NCBI GenBank assembly: GCA_000621425.1
Contig: KK211275.1
Coordinates: forward strand, 722,523-786,522
Source: Lachnospiraceae bacterium AB2028
GTDB lineage: Bacteria; Bacillota; Clostridia; Lachnospirales; Lachnospiraceae
Reading direction: 5' to 3'
Length of the DNA: 64,000 bases
The notes under the pieces were generated by a model that saw only the letters and a list, made by a program, of their open reading frames with translations, did no database searches and had not been told where the DNA came from. The position numbers and the translations under genes are program-made. Shown here in pieces: positions 53,923-62,169 of this stretch. Numbering within the stretch: position 1 is the first letter of the stretch; each line of letters opens with the position of its first letter.

Positions 53923-54492
53923 TCAATCGTGTTTATAAACCGACCTGATACTCCTTAGGTCAGTACCCTGTGGAAGATCCAGTAGTTCTCCGTTTTTTAA
54001 TACCGCATAAGTCGTATCTAATACACTGCTGTTATTAAGACTATCGATTTCAAAAATCTTATACTCGTCAAAAGCTATAATATGTACGGATATTTCACCG
54101 TCATAGTCAATTCCGATAAGCACCATTTCGCTTTTAAGGACATCCACATCATATTGAGAATCATTGTAATCGCTTTCAACGTAGTTCCAGGATAAGGGAT
54201 CATCGCCAACTGCATCCACCTTAAAGTTATAGATATCAGTGATGATCGTCGAATAATCATTGGTTTTCCCCAATGTAAGTTTATCGAATTTAAACCCTGA
54301 TATTTTGTAAAGCGACTCATCATCAAGGGCATAGTATCCGCGATAAGCCGCAACAAAACCATTGTCTTCTGCACCTTCAATAAGATACTGGGGATCTTTT
54401 TTTGAACATGCCGTAAGGATAAAGAAAGCACAGAATATACTGAATAATACAAACCTTTTAAAAATTATTTTAATGCGATTCGTATTCTTCAT
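53923..54492 (-). CDS. Small lipoprotein, unknown
   Basis: A 189-residue protein with a lipoprotein signal (FKRFVLFSIFCAFFILTAC, cysteine near residue 29) and GGGAG before the ATG at 54492. The mature part is polar, rich in Asp and Tyr, with GIDYDGEISVHIIAFDEYKI. No family recognised. It lies between lepB and rnhB and interrupts the usual ylqF-rnhB adjacency. Confidence 0.7.
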   Translation of the reverse strand: MKNTNRIKIIFKRFVLFSIFCAFFILTACSKKDPQYLIEGAEDNGFVAAYRGYYALDDESLYKISGFKFDKLTLGKTNDYSTIITDIYNFKVDAVGDDPLSWNYVESDYNDSQYDVDVLKSEMVLIGIDYDGEISVHIIAFDEYKIFEIDSLNNSSVLDTTYAVLKNGELLDLPQGTDLRSIRSVYKHD

Positions 54493-54542
54493 ATACACTC
54501 CCAAATTAATTTCCGGATCTGCACCCTGTGAAAAACTGACAC

Positions 54543-55178
54543 TTACTTATTTACATTTCCGAACTTATTGAAGGGATAAATCCTTATCCACGCCCTTCCT
54601 ATTATGCGTTCCTTCTGGATGAGTCCCACTGCGGAGGTACGGCTGTCTGATGAGTGGTTTCGGTTGTCACCCAGCACAAAGTACTGGTTCTCCCCAAGGA
54701 CTATTCCATCCTCTGCTATTCCCGGATCCGTCATAACTTCCCTGCCGTAATGCTCCTCCAGCAGCTCATTATTTATGAAAATGTTTCCATCCGCATCAAT
54801 GCGCACGGTTTCACCGGGCAGTCCGATTATTCTCTTTATGTAATAGGTTCCGCTCTCATAACTGAAAGGAAAAACTATGATATCAAAACGCTTGGGATCA
54901 TTAAAACGGTATGAAATCTTATCAACTATCAGGTTATCCCCATCCTGAAGTGTACTTTCCATACTGGATCCTACCACCACAGTACGCTGGCCCACGAATT
55001 TTACAAGACAGAGGGTGATAAGGAATACGGCAAGCAAAAACAGGCTGTTTCCAAGAATCTCCTTAAGCACTGCTTTCTGCTTTTTTTTCTTCTTTCTTTC
55101 TGCCCGCCTTCTTTCCTTTTCGCGTTCAGATTCAGAGTCTATATCGATCAACTCCAGATCATCATCCTTGATTCTCAT
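54543..55178 (-). CDS. lepB: Signal peptidase I (first copy)
   Basis: A 211-residue type I signal peptidase with a charged cytoplasmic N-terminus of about 40 residues and one membrane helix. The catalytic Ser is in VVGSSMESTLQDGD and the Lys in YYIKRIIGLPGETV. The box VLGDNRNHSSDSR is complete. It overlaps the end of ylqF by 4 bp. A second copy lies upstream of ylqF. Confidence 0.93.
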   Translation of the reverse strand: MRIKDDDLELIDIDSESEREKERRRAERKKKKKQKAVLKEILGNSLFLLAVFLITLCLVKFVGQRTVVVGSSMESTLQDGDNLIVDKISYRFNDPKRFDIIVFPFSYESGTYYIKRIIGLPGETVRIDADGNIFINNELLEEHYGREVMTDPGIAEDGIVLGENQYFVLGDNRNHSSDSRTSAVGLIQKERIIGRAWIRIYPFNKFGNVNK

Positions 55179-56032
55179 TTCTGTATGATATCCTCCGGTA
55201 ATTCTATAGTTATCCTTCCGAGCTTCATGCTCCTTAAGTCATCAGTTATCATTCCTGCACATTTATCAAGATCAGCCTCGCCGCCTTTTTTTAGACACCC
55301 CTTCTTCAATGCAATCCTTTCCAGCATTTCATAGGGCGTTCCGTCATAATCCTCTTCATATCTTTCCTTAAGTCTGCCGGCATATCTTTCCTCCATAAAG
55401 CCGATTATACCGCAGGCAATCTCCTGCTTATCAAGTATATCATCACTTATGGAACCTATCATGGCAAGATGCATTCCCGTGGCCTCGTCATCAAACTTAG
55501 GCCATAATACTCCGGGAGTATCCAAAAGTTCCAGATCTTTTGCAAGCTTTATCCACTGCTTTCCCCTAGTCACGCCGGGCTTGTTGCCGGTCTTTGCAAC
55601 AGCCCTTCCGGCATAGGTATTTATGAAAGTAGATTTCCCCACATTCGGAATGCCTACTACCATAGCCCTGACAGGCCTGTTTTTTATGCCGCGCTTTAAG
55701 TCCCTTGCCTTTTTTGCAGCGCATAAATCGGCAATTTTTTTCTTAAGCTCACCGGTACCCTTGCTGCTCCTGGCATCCATAAGCACTGCGGAAATATTAT
55801 TAGCCTCATAATATGACAGCCATGCTTTATTGGCCTGTTCGTCAGCCAGGTCACTCTTATTCATTATTACCATGCGGAGTTTCGAGCCAGCTATCCTGTC
55901 AAACTCAGGATTTCTTGAAGATATGGGAATACGGGCATCTGCCAGTTCGATCAGCAGATCCACAAGCTTTATATCCTCTTCCATAGCCCTTACGGCTTTT
56001 GTCATATGACCCGGAAACCACTGAATTGCCAT
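55175..56032 (-). CDS. rbgA: Ribosome biogenesis GTPase YlqF/RbgA
   Basis: A 285-residue circularly permuted GTPase that matures the 50S subunit. The G4 box NKSD comes before the G1 box GIPNVGKSTFIN and G3 DTPG. The start MAIQWFPGHMTKA is canonical and has GAGGT upstream. The C-terminal ANTAR-like helical part is present. It has the usual place between rplS and rnhB. Confidence 0.95.
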   Translation of the reverse strand: MAIQWFPGHMTKAVRAMEEDIKLVDLLIELADARIPISSRNPEFDRIAGSKLRMVIMNKSDLADEQANKAWLSYYEANNISAVLMDARSSKGTGELKKKIADLCAAKKARDLKRGIKNRPVRAMVVGIPNVGKSTFINTYAGRAVAKTGNKPGVTRGKQWIKLAKDLELLDTPGVLWPKFDDEATGMHLAMIGSISDDILDKQEIACGIIGFMEERYAGRLKERYEEDYDGTPYEMLERIALKKGCLKKGGEADLDKCAGMITDDLRSMKLGRITIELPEDIIQK

Positions 56033-56048
56033 CAACTTACCTCATTTT

Positions 56049-56192
56049 GTAACCGGAAGAACCATCCTGGTTCTTTCGGTTACGGCAGCCCACAATTGAA
56101 GATTTGCTGCGCAAACAACGTGCTGCCATCGTTAAATATACTCTTATGTACGCCCTCAGCAGCAAGTGCTTCGGACTGATCCGAGTAGTTAC
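56049..56192. other. Structured intergenic element between two signal peptidase/ylqF genes
   Basis: The gap is filled by paired segments: a long hairpin GTAACCGgAAGAACC/GGTTCTTtCGGTTAC (56049-56083), a GGCAGC/GCTGCC stem (56084-56127) enclosing TTTGC/GCAAA, and CGGA/TCCG near the other end, which closes with GTTAC complementary to the first GTAAC. It could be a leader RNA of ylqF or a repeat element. No family recognised. Confidence 0.45.
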
Positions 56193-56194
56193 CT

Positions 56195-56785
56195 TTACTT
56201 TACAAATCCTGCCGTAGCAGTAGTATCACCGGCAAGAGCAAACCACACCTTGCCTAGTATGTAATCTTTCTTAACCGTTCCCACATTTCCTGAACGGCTG
56301 TCCTCACTGTCATTTAAATTGTCTCCCAGGACAAAATATTCATTATCCCCAAGAGCAAGGCCGTTTTCTGCTATACCGCCATCTTCAACCCTGTCAAAAA
56401 GGCCATTCCTATCATAAATCTCACCGTTCACATATATCATACCATCTTTTATGAGAACTGTGTCACCCGGAGTCCCTATTACCCGCTTAACGTACATATG
56501 TGAGTTTTCATTTCCGTTTGGCAGAAAAACTATTACATCATCCTTCTTCGGATCAGAGATAAAATATGTGAATCTGTCGATCATGACTTCCTGACCGCTA
56601 AGAAGTAATGGTGACATTGAATTACCGATTATACTGGTCCTTATGCCGAAAAGATACACAAAGGCAAAAGCAAGCAAAATCATGACCATTCCCCAGAACA
56701 GCCATAAAAGGATCTCTTTTGCAACATCCTTATCTATCTTTCTCTCTTTTTGATAAAAACTCAGTCCTTTACTTCTTCTGGGCAT
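56195..56785 (-). CDS. lepB: Signal peptidase I (second copy)
   Basis: A 196-residue type I signal peptidase. One membrane helix is followed by IIGNSMSPLLLSGQEV (catalytic Ser) and MYVKRVIGTPGDTVLI (catalytic Lys), then VLGDNLNDSEDSR. It shares only the motifs with the copy 1 kb away, so it is not a recent duplicate. TAGGAAACG precedes the start. Confidence 0.92.
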   Translation of the reverse strand: MPRRSKGLSFYQKERKIDKDVAKEILLWLFWGMVMILLAFAFVYLFGIRTSIIGNSMSPLLLSGQEVMIDRFTYFISDPKKDDVIVFLPNGNENSHMYVKRVIGTPGDTVLIKDGMIYVNGEIYDRNGLFDRVEDGGIAENGLALGDNEYFVLGDNLNDSEDSRSGNVGTVKKDYILGKVWFALAGDTTATAGFVK

Positions 56786-56806
56786 GATCGTTTCCTAATA
56801 TGCTCA

Positions 56807-56849
56807 AAATCCCTCTCACTGAGTTTTTCTTACTCAATAAGAGGGATTT
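56807..56849 (-). terminator. Long hairpin after rplS
   Basis: AAATCCCTC and GAGGGATTT, plus inner GAGT/ACTC, form a stem about 45 bp downstream of the rplS stop. There is no T-tract after it on the minus strand, so it may be an attenuator or a processing site rather than a full terminator. Confidence 0.45.
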
Positions 56850-56893
56850 AAGGATTCTTTGTATCAAAAGTCGTCAAAGTGCGTAAGCAATGC

Positions 56894-57241
56894 TTAGCGG
56901 ATAACTTCCTTTACCTTTGCATCCTTACCTACACGGTCTCTCAGGTAATTAAGCCTTGCACGTCTTACCTTACCTCTGCGAACAACCTCAACCTTCTCAA
57001 CATTGGGGCTGTGGATGGGCCATGTCTTCTCTACGCCTACGCCGTTTGAAAGCTTTCTAACAGTGAAAGTCCTGCGGTTGGAAGAGTTCTGGATCTTCAT
57101 AACAGTACCCTCGAATACCTGTACACGGGACTTCTCACCTTCCTTAATGCGGTTGTAAACCTTTACGGTATCACCAACATTGAATGAAGGTACTTCTGCC
57201 TTAAGCTGCTCTTTTTCGATTTCTTCAATAATCTCGTACAT
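56894..57241 (-). CDS. rplS: Ribosomal protein L19
   Basis: A 115-residue large-subunit protein. [31 protein letters not shown] and the C-terminal [17 protein letters not shown] are diagnostic. ACAGGAGG precedes the start. It is read from its own promoter rather than only from the trmD transcript. Confidence 0.97.
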   Translation of the reverse strand: MYEIIEEIEKEQLKAEVPSFNVGDTVKVYNRIKEGEKSRVQVFEGTVMKIQNSSNRRTFTVRKLSNGVGVEKTWPIHSPNVEKVEVVRRGKVRRARLNYLRDRVGKDAKVKEVIR

Positions 57242-57364
57242 TTTTATTTCCTCCTGTGATTAATCGGACGTTCTTGATATCATACCTGTCACAGGTCTTG
57301 CCATACCGCTTTCGCTAATCGCAAATATATACCAGCGGACCGTCTCTTTATTCGCAACAGAAAA

Positions 57365-57393
57365 ATTTTACTATATGGAGAAATATATTGCAA
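57365..57393 (-). promoter_or_regulatory. Promoter of rplS, followed by a structured leader
   Basis: TTGCAA (57388-57393), 17 nt, TAAAAT (57365-57370) on the minus strand. The leader of about 115 nt contains an ACCTGT/ACAGGT hairpin and other short pairings and could be an L19 leader; I cannot confirm that family by eye. The promoter sits immediately after the natB stop. Confidence 0.7.
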
Positions 57394-57401
57394 GGACTTT
57401 T

Positions 57402-59444
57402 TTATGCATTACCCACTACAATTTTCTCAGCCTTAGCGCTCTTATTAACCAGCAATATTCCTAAAGCCAACAGCACGATTCCTGCTGCCACTAATATCAC
57501 CATAGTCTTGATATCAAGACTTTCTTCCACGAGGAATGGCAATACGCCTTCCACTTTTTCCGGATATATGCTCACTGCCACTGAACTGAAGTTGTTCAAA
57601 AAATGCATGAGCACTGATAAAAAGATGCAGCCGGTCTTCTGGGTCACATAGGAATTCAGTATACCAAGTGCACCTACAAGAATAAGCTGCATTATGCTCA
57701 TATGATATGCGCCGAAGATGATTCCGGTTATAATGACTGCTGCCATGGGGCGCATTTTTTTCTCCAGTGTTCCCAGCATGAACCCCCTGAAGGCAGCCTC
57801 CTCGCATATAGCAGGCATGACAGCCACATTGACCACCACCACCCAGAAGGCCTTGCCATCCCACAGTTCACCCAGCCCCGTATCAGTGTTCATTCCAGGG
57901 AACAGCTTGATTAGAATGTCAGACACTACCACAGCGATAAGCAGAGCCCCCACCCATGAGATCACTGCCCCCGGCAATCCTATAACCTTCGGTTTCTTGA
58001 TATGGAACAGTGCTTTCATATCCGTCTTTATGTACCAGGCATAAAAAACAGTAGCCGCAAGAATTAAAAATTGTTCCACTGCCAGCCCCCAGATTCCTAT
58101 CTTAAGAACTGCAGCCGAGCTTACAAAGAGTACTATCAGCAGCAATATGGAAAATAAGAGCACCAGGTCACCAATCCCCGGGGTCTGCCCCTTCTTCATA
58201 TCACTTCTTTTTTCTATGATCCTTATGGAACGGCCGGCCTCCGCAAAAAGCAGGTCCTCGGAATTAAATACCCGTGTCATAATCACAATCGCAAGAGCGC
58301 TGTATGCGACATTTGAGAACAGCACAGCCGCTATCAGCGAAAAATCAAAGTTAAAGCTGAAAATATCCGTTATAAGCAGCGAGATATTTACTACCGGTAT
58401 AAGTGACGTCACCTTGTCCAGTTTCATCTGTGGTATCATACCGGCCATACTGCATATCATGAAGACTATCATCACGGGGCTTGTAAGGTTCTGAGCCTCC
58501 TTAAAGCTTTTCGCCATGATGCATGCACACATGCAAACGGCTGACGCAAACATTGCAAATACCAGTACACAAAGCATGGTTATAAGGAAGGTCGGAATAA
58601 AACTTACAACATTAAAATCAAATTTATTACCCCCTACCATTCCCGCAGTACTTACGGTATATGCCGTTATAAATGCCATGGACAGAAGGTTCAGGATTGC
58701 CGCTCCCACAGCTATGGTAGAAACTGCCATGAACTTCGCCGTTATAAGCTCATTTCCGGAAACCGGTAATGTCAGCATTGTCTCCAGGGTACCTCTTTCC
58801 TTTTCACCTGCAGTCGTATCGATTGCCGGATACATAGCCCCCATAAGTATGCTAACTATCAGAAGGAAAGGAATGATATAGCCCATAACGAACCCTACAT
58901 TTTCCTCATTGCTTGAATAGTCCTTAAATGTAAAACCTATGGGTTCCAGGATTATACCGGGATCAAGCCCTTCTTTTTCCAAAGCATCTATGCTTTTATC
59001 ATTGCTGTAGTCAGAAAGAAGGCGTCGCACCATCTCTGCCGCAGTCTGCGAATCATTATCTGAGGCCCTGTAGCCGATTTCATAATAGGGCTTGTTCTCC
59101 GAAACAGACTCATGCACGAAAGCATCCAGTTCCCCGCTGTTTAACTTCTCCTCATCTTGAGCATCGGTAAGTCCATCTTTTATTACAAAGCTATATTTGT
59201 ATTTATTTTCTTTATCCTTAAAATATTCTCCCAGGTCTTCCCCACTTTCCGATGTACCGAATGATATGGTATATGGCTTTGCCTTGTCTGCATTCACGAC
59301 CGAAGACATAAGCGCAAGACTTCCCACAAACATCAGTGGATAAAGGATAAGTGGGACTACGATCATCATAAGGATAGTCTTCTTGTCCCTAAGGATATCC
59401 AGTATTTCCTTTTTATATAAAGCTGCTATTATGCGTCTGTTCAT
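57402..59444 (-). CDS. ABC-2 permease fused to CPBP intramembrane protease (NatB-like)
   Basis: A 680-residue membrane protein. Residues 1-400 are an ABC-2 type permease like NatB of the sodium exporter: one N-terminal helix, a large external loop, then GERGTLETMLTLPVSG and several helices. Residues about 430-640 form a CPBP (Abi) protease domain with EEAAFRGF, an AYHM histidine and LMHFLNN, which are the family's catalytic motifs. The fused arrangement is known in NatB-like proteins. It follows its ATPase by 21 bp. Confidence 0.87.
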   Translation of the reverse strand: MNRRIIAALYKKEILDILRDKKTILMMIVVPLILYPLMFVGSLALMSSVVNADKAKPYTISFGTSESGEDLGEYFKDKENKYKYSFVIKDGLTDAQDEEKLNSGELDAFVHESVSENKPYYEIGYRASDNDSQTAAEMVRRLLSDYSNDKSIDALEKEGLDPGIILEPIGFTFKDYSSNEENVGFVMGYIIPFLLIVSILMGAMYPAIDTTAGEKERGTLETMLTLPVSGNELITAKFMAVSTIAVGAAILNLLSMAFITAYTVSTAGMVGGNKFDFNVVSFIPTFLITMLCVLVFAMFASAVCMCACIMAKSFKEAQNLTSPVMIVFMICSMAGMIPQMKLDKVTSLIPVVNISLLITDIFSFNFDFSLIAAVLFSNVAYSALAIVIMTRVFNSEDLLFAEAGRSIRIIEKRSDMKKGQTPGIGDLVLLFSILLLIVLFVSSAAVLKIGIWGLAVEQFLILAATVFYAWYIKTDMKALFHIKKPKVIGLPGAVISWVGALLIAVVVSDILIKLFPGMNTDTGLGELWDGKAFWVVVVNVAVMPAICEEAAFRGFMLGTLEKKMRPMAAVIITGIIFGAYHMSIMQLILVGALGILNSYVTQKTGCIFLSVLMHFLNNFSSVAVSIYPEKVEGVLPFLVEESLDIKTMVILVAAGIVLLALGILLVNKSAKAEKIVVGNA

Positions 59445-59465
59445 TTATGAGTCCTCTTATAAGAT

Positions 59466-60233
59466 CTATCCCTTGTTAAGTTCTTTAAATGTATCCCGCA
59501 GATTATCAGTCCCCGTCCGAGACATCAGCTCCGTCGGAGAGCCGTCTGCAATTATCTTTCCGCAGCTTATCATATTGATGCGGTCGCAAAGGTACTGGGC
59601 CTCCTCCATATAATGAGTCGAGTACAGCACAGTCCGTCCCTTATCCCGCTCACTTTTCATGAAATTGATAATGGTCTCGCTGCTTATGATATCCAGCCCC
59701 AGTGTAGGTTCGTCAAAAATATATATCTGTGGGGAATGAACAAGGCATCTGGCGATATTTGCCCGCTGAGTTTGCCCGGTGGAAAGGGCCTCGATACGAT
59801 TATCTGCGAAGGCCTCCATCCCCATCATGGTGATTATCTCATTTACTCTTTCATCAACGGCCGCTTTTTCCATGCCGTAGATTTCGGCAGTCATATGCAT
59901 TATCTCCCTTACGGAAAAACGATGATAAAGTTTGGTATTCTCAGAAAGATAGCCTATATGCCTGCACATCTCCACCCTTCCGCCGGTAACTCTCTCATCC
60001 CCGTCCATTAAATATACTTCTCCTGATGTGGGGCTCATGACAGTTCCCAAAATACGCAAAAGAGTTGTCTTTCCTGCACCGTTCGGCCCCAGAATACCAA
60101 GTATCTCACCCTCGGCCGCATGTATGGAAACATGGTCCAAGGCATAAAATTCCTCTTTATGCTTTTTTTCTTTTTTTCCATCACCCACGATGCGGGTAAA
60201 CTTTTTGCATATGTCCTTCGTTTCTATGTTCAC
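59466..60233 (-). CDS. ABC transporter ATP-binding protein (NatA-like)
   Basis: A GTG at 60233 with GGAGG 7 nt upstream, directly after the trmD stop, is the likely start; a longer frame runs inside trmD. The 255-residue ATPase has Walker A GPNGAGKTTLL, a signature ALSTGQTQRANIARCL (LSTGQ), Walker B IYIFDEPTLGLD and a switch His in YSTHYMEEAQ. It powers the permease encoded next. The pair interrupts the usual trmD-rplS adjacency. Confidence 0.9.
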   Translation of the reverse strand: MNIETKDICKKFTRIVGDGKKEKKHKEEFYALDHVSIHAAEGEILGILGPNGAGKTTLLRILGTVMSPTSGEVYLMDGDERVTGGRVEMCRHIGYLSENTKLYHRFSVREIMHMTAEIYGMEKAAVDERVNEIITMMGMEAFADNRIEALSTGQTQRANIARCLVHSPQIYIFDEPTLGLDIISSETIINFMKSERDKGRTVLYSTHYMEEAQYLCDRINMISCGKIIADGSPTELMSRTGTDNLRDTFKELNKG

Positions 60234-60234
60234 G

Positions 60235-60909
60235 CTAATCCTCCAGCAGGTCCGGCCTGCGTTCCTTCGTACGAATAAACGACTGCTCCTGCCGCCATTT
60301 TTCGATATTTGCATGATGCCCGGATAATAGAACATCCGGCACCTTTTTATCCCTCCAGACCTCCGGCCTGGTATATTGCGGATATTCAAGCATCCCGTTC
60401 TCAAAGGATTCAGTATCGGCAGAATCATGGTTTCCAAGCACTCCGGGGATAAGCCTGGATATTGCATCCATCACAACCACACTGGCGATCTCTCCACCGG
60501 TAAGCACATAATCACCTATAGAAATATTATCCGTGACAATCTCTTCAAGCACACGTTCATCTATGCCTTCGTAATGTCCGCATAAAAATACCAGCTCCTC
60601 TTCCTCTGCAAGTTCATGCGCCTTCGCCTGATTAAAGACTTCTCCCTGCGGTGTCATATAAATAGTCCTAATCTTCCTTCCCCCGGTTACAGCCATATAG
60701 GCATCATAAACAGGCTGTGCCTGTATAAGCATCCCTGCACCGCCGCCATAGGGATAGTCGTCCACGCGGCCGTTTTTATTCTCCGTATATTCCCTAAAAT
60801 TGCAGGTTTCAAGCTCAAGATAGCCGTTTTCAATAGCACGTTTGCAAATGCTTGTATGCATGGAGTTTTCTATAAATTCCGGGAAAAGGGTAAGTACCGT
60901 AAATTTCAT
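60235..60909 (-). CDS. trmD: tRNA (guanine-37-N1)-methyltransferase
   Basis: A 224-residue SPOUT methyltransferase that modifies G37. MKFTVLTLFPEF, the knot sequences FLCGHYEGIDERV and SIGDYVLTGGEIASVVVMDA, and the DDYPYGGGAGM block are typical. Its start is 2 bp after the rimM stop. Confidence 0.97.
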   Translation of the reverse strand: MKFTVLTLFPEFIENSMHTSICKRAIENGYLELETCNFREYTENKNGRVDDYPYGGGAGMLIQAQPVYDAYMAVTGGRKIRTIYMTPQGEVFNQAKAHELAEEEELVFLCGHYEGIDERVLEEIVTDNISIGDYVLTGGEIASVVVMDAISRLIPGVLGNHDSADTESFENGMLEYPQYTRPEVWRDKKVPDVLLSGHHANIEKWRQEQSFIRTKERRPDLLED

Positions 60910-60911
60910 AT

Positions 60912-61421
60912 CTACTCAAGCCCCTCCATAACATGCACTGTCATACGTCCGTTTTCCATATCCACTTCCTTTATGCACTCCGATATGGCCGGCAGCAGCA
61001 ATGACTTGCCGTCTTCCTTGTCTATCTGGTACACGTCATTTGCGCCTGTACGTATCACATCACCAAGTGCTCCGATATATTTGCCTCCTTCATCATATAC
61101 CTCAAGCCCCACAAGGTCTGCCACGTAATACTCATTCTCTCCTAATTCCACAGCATTCTCCCTTGTAACATATAGTTCGTACTTACGGAGTTTTTCAGAT
61201 TCATTGCGATCATTAATCTCTTTGAATTTTATTATAAGGCGATCCTTCTGCTCACTTACGCTTTCAGGGTGAAGTACACGGTCCATGCCGCCGCCCCGCA
61301 TTATTATCTCATCAAGATCCGCTATACGATCAGGATCGTCGGTAGTAGGATAAACCTTCACCGCGCCCTTTACCCCATGTGGTTCAGTTATAATTCCTAT
61401 ACAGAAAAATTCTGCCTTCAT
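60912..61421 (-). CDS. rimM: 16S rRNA processing protein RimM
   Basis: A 169-residue protein for 30S maturation, with the start GIITEPHGVKGAVKVYP, then the PRC-barrel end (NEYYVADLVGLEVYDEGGKY, LLLPAISECIKEVDMENGRM). GGAGAAA precedes the ATG at 61421; a longer frame extends over the likely transcription start. It has an own promoter. Confidence 0.95.
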   Translation of the reverse strand: MKAEFFCIGIITEPHGVKGAVKVYPTTDDPDRIADLDEIIMRGGGMDRVLHPESVSEQKDRLIIKFKEINDRNESEKLRKYELYVTRENAVELGENEYYVADLVGLEVYDEGGKYIGALGDVIRTGANDVYQIDKEDGKSLLLPAISECIKEVDMENGRMTVHVMEGLE

Positions 61422-61487
61422 ATTTTTTCTCCGATCAAATTTACACTTTATCTGTGTATGCTCATAACACATCAGATTTCTCAGGTA

Positions 61488-61517
61488 ATTTTACATCATA
61501 CCGGGCAACTATGGCAA
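61488..61517 (-). promoter_or_regulatory. Promoter of rimM-trmD
   Basis: TTGCCA (61512-61517), 18 nt, TAAAAT (61488-61493) on the minus strand. It follows the terminator after khpA by 10 bp. Confidence 0.6.
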
Positions 61518-61527
61518 ACATAAACAA

Positions 61528-61556
61528 AGACACCGTGCCATCATGACACGGTGTCT
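61528..61556 (-). terminator. Terminator after rpsP-khpA
   Basis: AGACACCGTG and CACGGTGTCT form a 10-bp stem with a 9-nt loop, followed on the minus strand by TTGTTTATGTTTG. It separates ffh-rpsP-khpA from rimM-trmD. Confidence 0.75.
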
Positions 61557-61597
61557 GATATTTTTATTTGAACTATTCCGAATCCGGATAGCCACTT

Positions 61598-61828
61598 TTA
61601 CTCTACAATGTCAACATCCACGTAGATATCTTCCTTTGTAGAGGCTGCCTTTACGACTGAGCGGATAGCCTTGGCAATCCTGCCCTGTCTGCCTATGACC
61701 TTCCCCATATCGGACGGAGCCACCTTAAGCTCCACGGTCACATGGTTCCCGTCCCTCGTTTCAGTGACAACAACTTCATCGGGCTTTTCTACGAGAGCCT
61801 TGGCAATAACTTCTACCAATTCCTTCAT
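61598..61828 (-). CDS. khpA: KH-domain RNA-binding protein KhpA
   Basis: A 76-residue single KH domain; GKVIGRQGRIAKAIRSVVKA holds the GxxG loop. It binds RNA with KhpB in Firmicutes. AGAGG precedes the ATG at 61828. It follows rpsP by 9 bp. Confidence 0.94.
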   Translation of the reverse strand: MKELVEVIAKALVEKPDEVVVTETRDGNHVTVELKVAPSDMGKVIGRQGRIAKAIRSVVKAASTKEDIYVDVDIVE

Positions 61829-61837
61829 AAGCACCTC

Positions 61838-62083
61838 TTATTTCTCGATATTTGCCACCTTGAAAAGCTTTCCTACTACTTCTGTAGGCTGTGCACCATT
61901 GTTTAACCACTTCTTAGCCTTCTCCTCGTCAATCTTGAAGGTTGAAGGATCTGTGTTGGGATCATAGGTACCGATCTCATCGATAACCTTTCCATCACGC
62001 GCATTACGAGAATCTGCTACAACGATTCTGTAAAGAGGGTTCTTCTTCTTACCCATTCTTGTTAATCTGATCTTAACTGCCAT
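61838..62083 (-). CDS. rpsP: Ribosomal protein S16
   Basis: An 81-residue small-subunit protein starting [20 protein letters not shown], with [27 protein letters not shown] precedes the start. Confidence 0.98.
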   Translation of the reverse strand: MAVKIRLTRMGKKKNPLYRIVVADSRNARDGKVIDEIGTYDPNTDPSTFKIDEEKAKKWLNNGAQPTEVVGKLFKVANIEK

Positions 62084-62169
62084 TTTCTTTTCCTCCCGAA
62101 AAATAATTAAATAATTTATATTTGTATCTATTTCAGACTCTTTCTTATCGGTCCCAAATAGTTACATTC

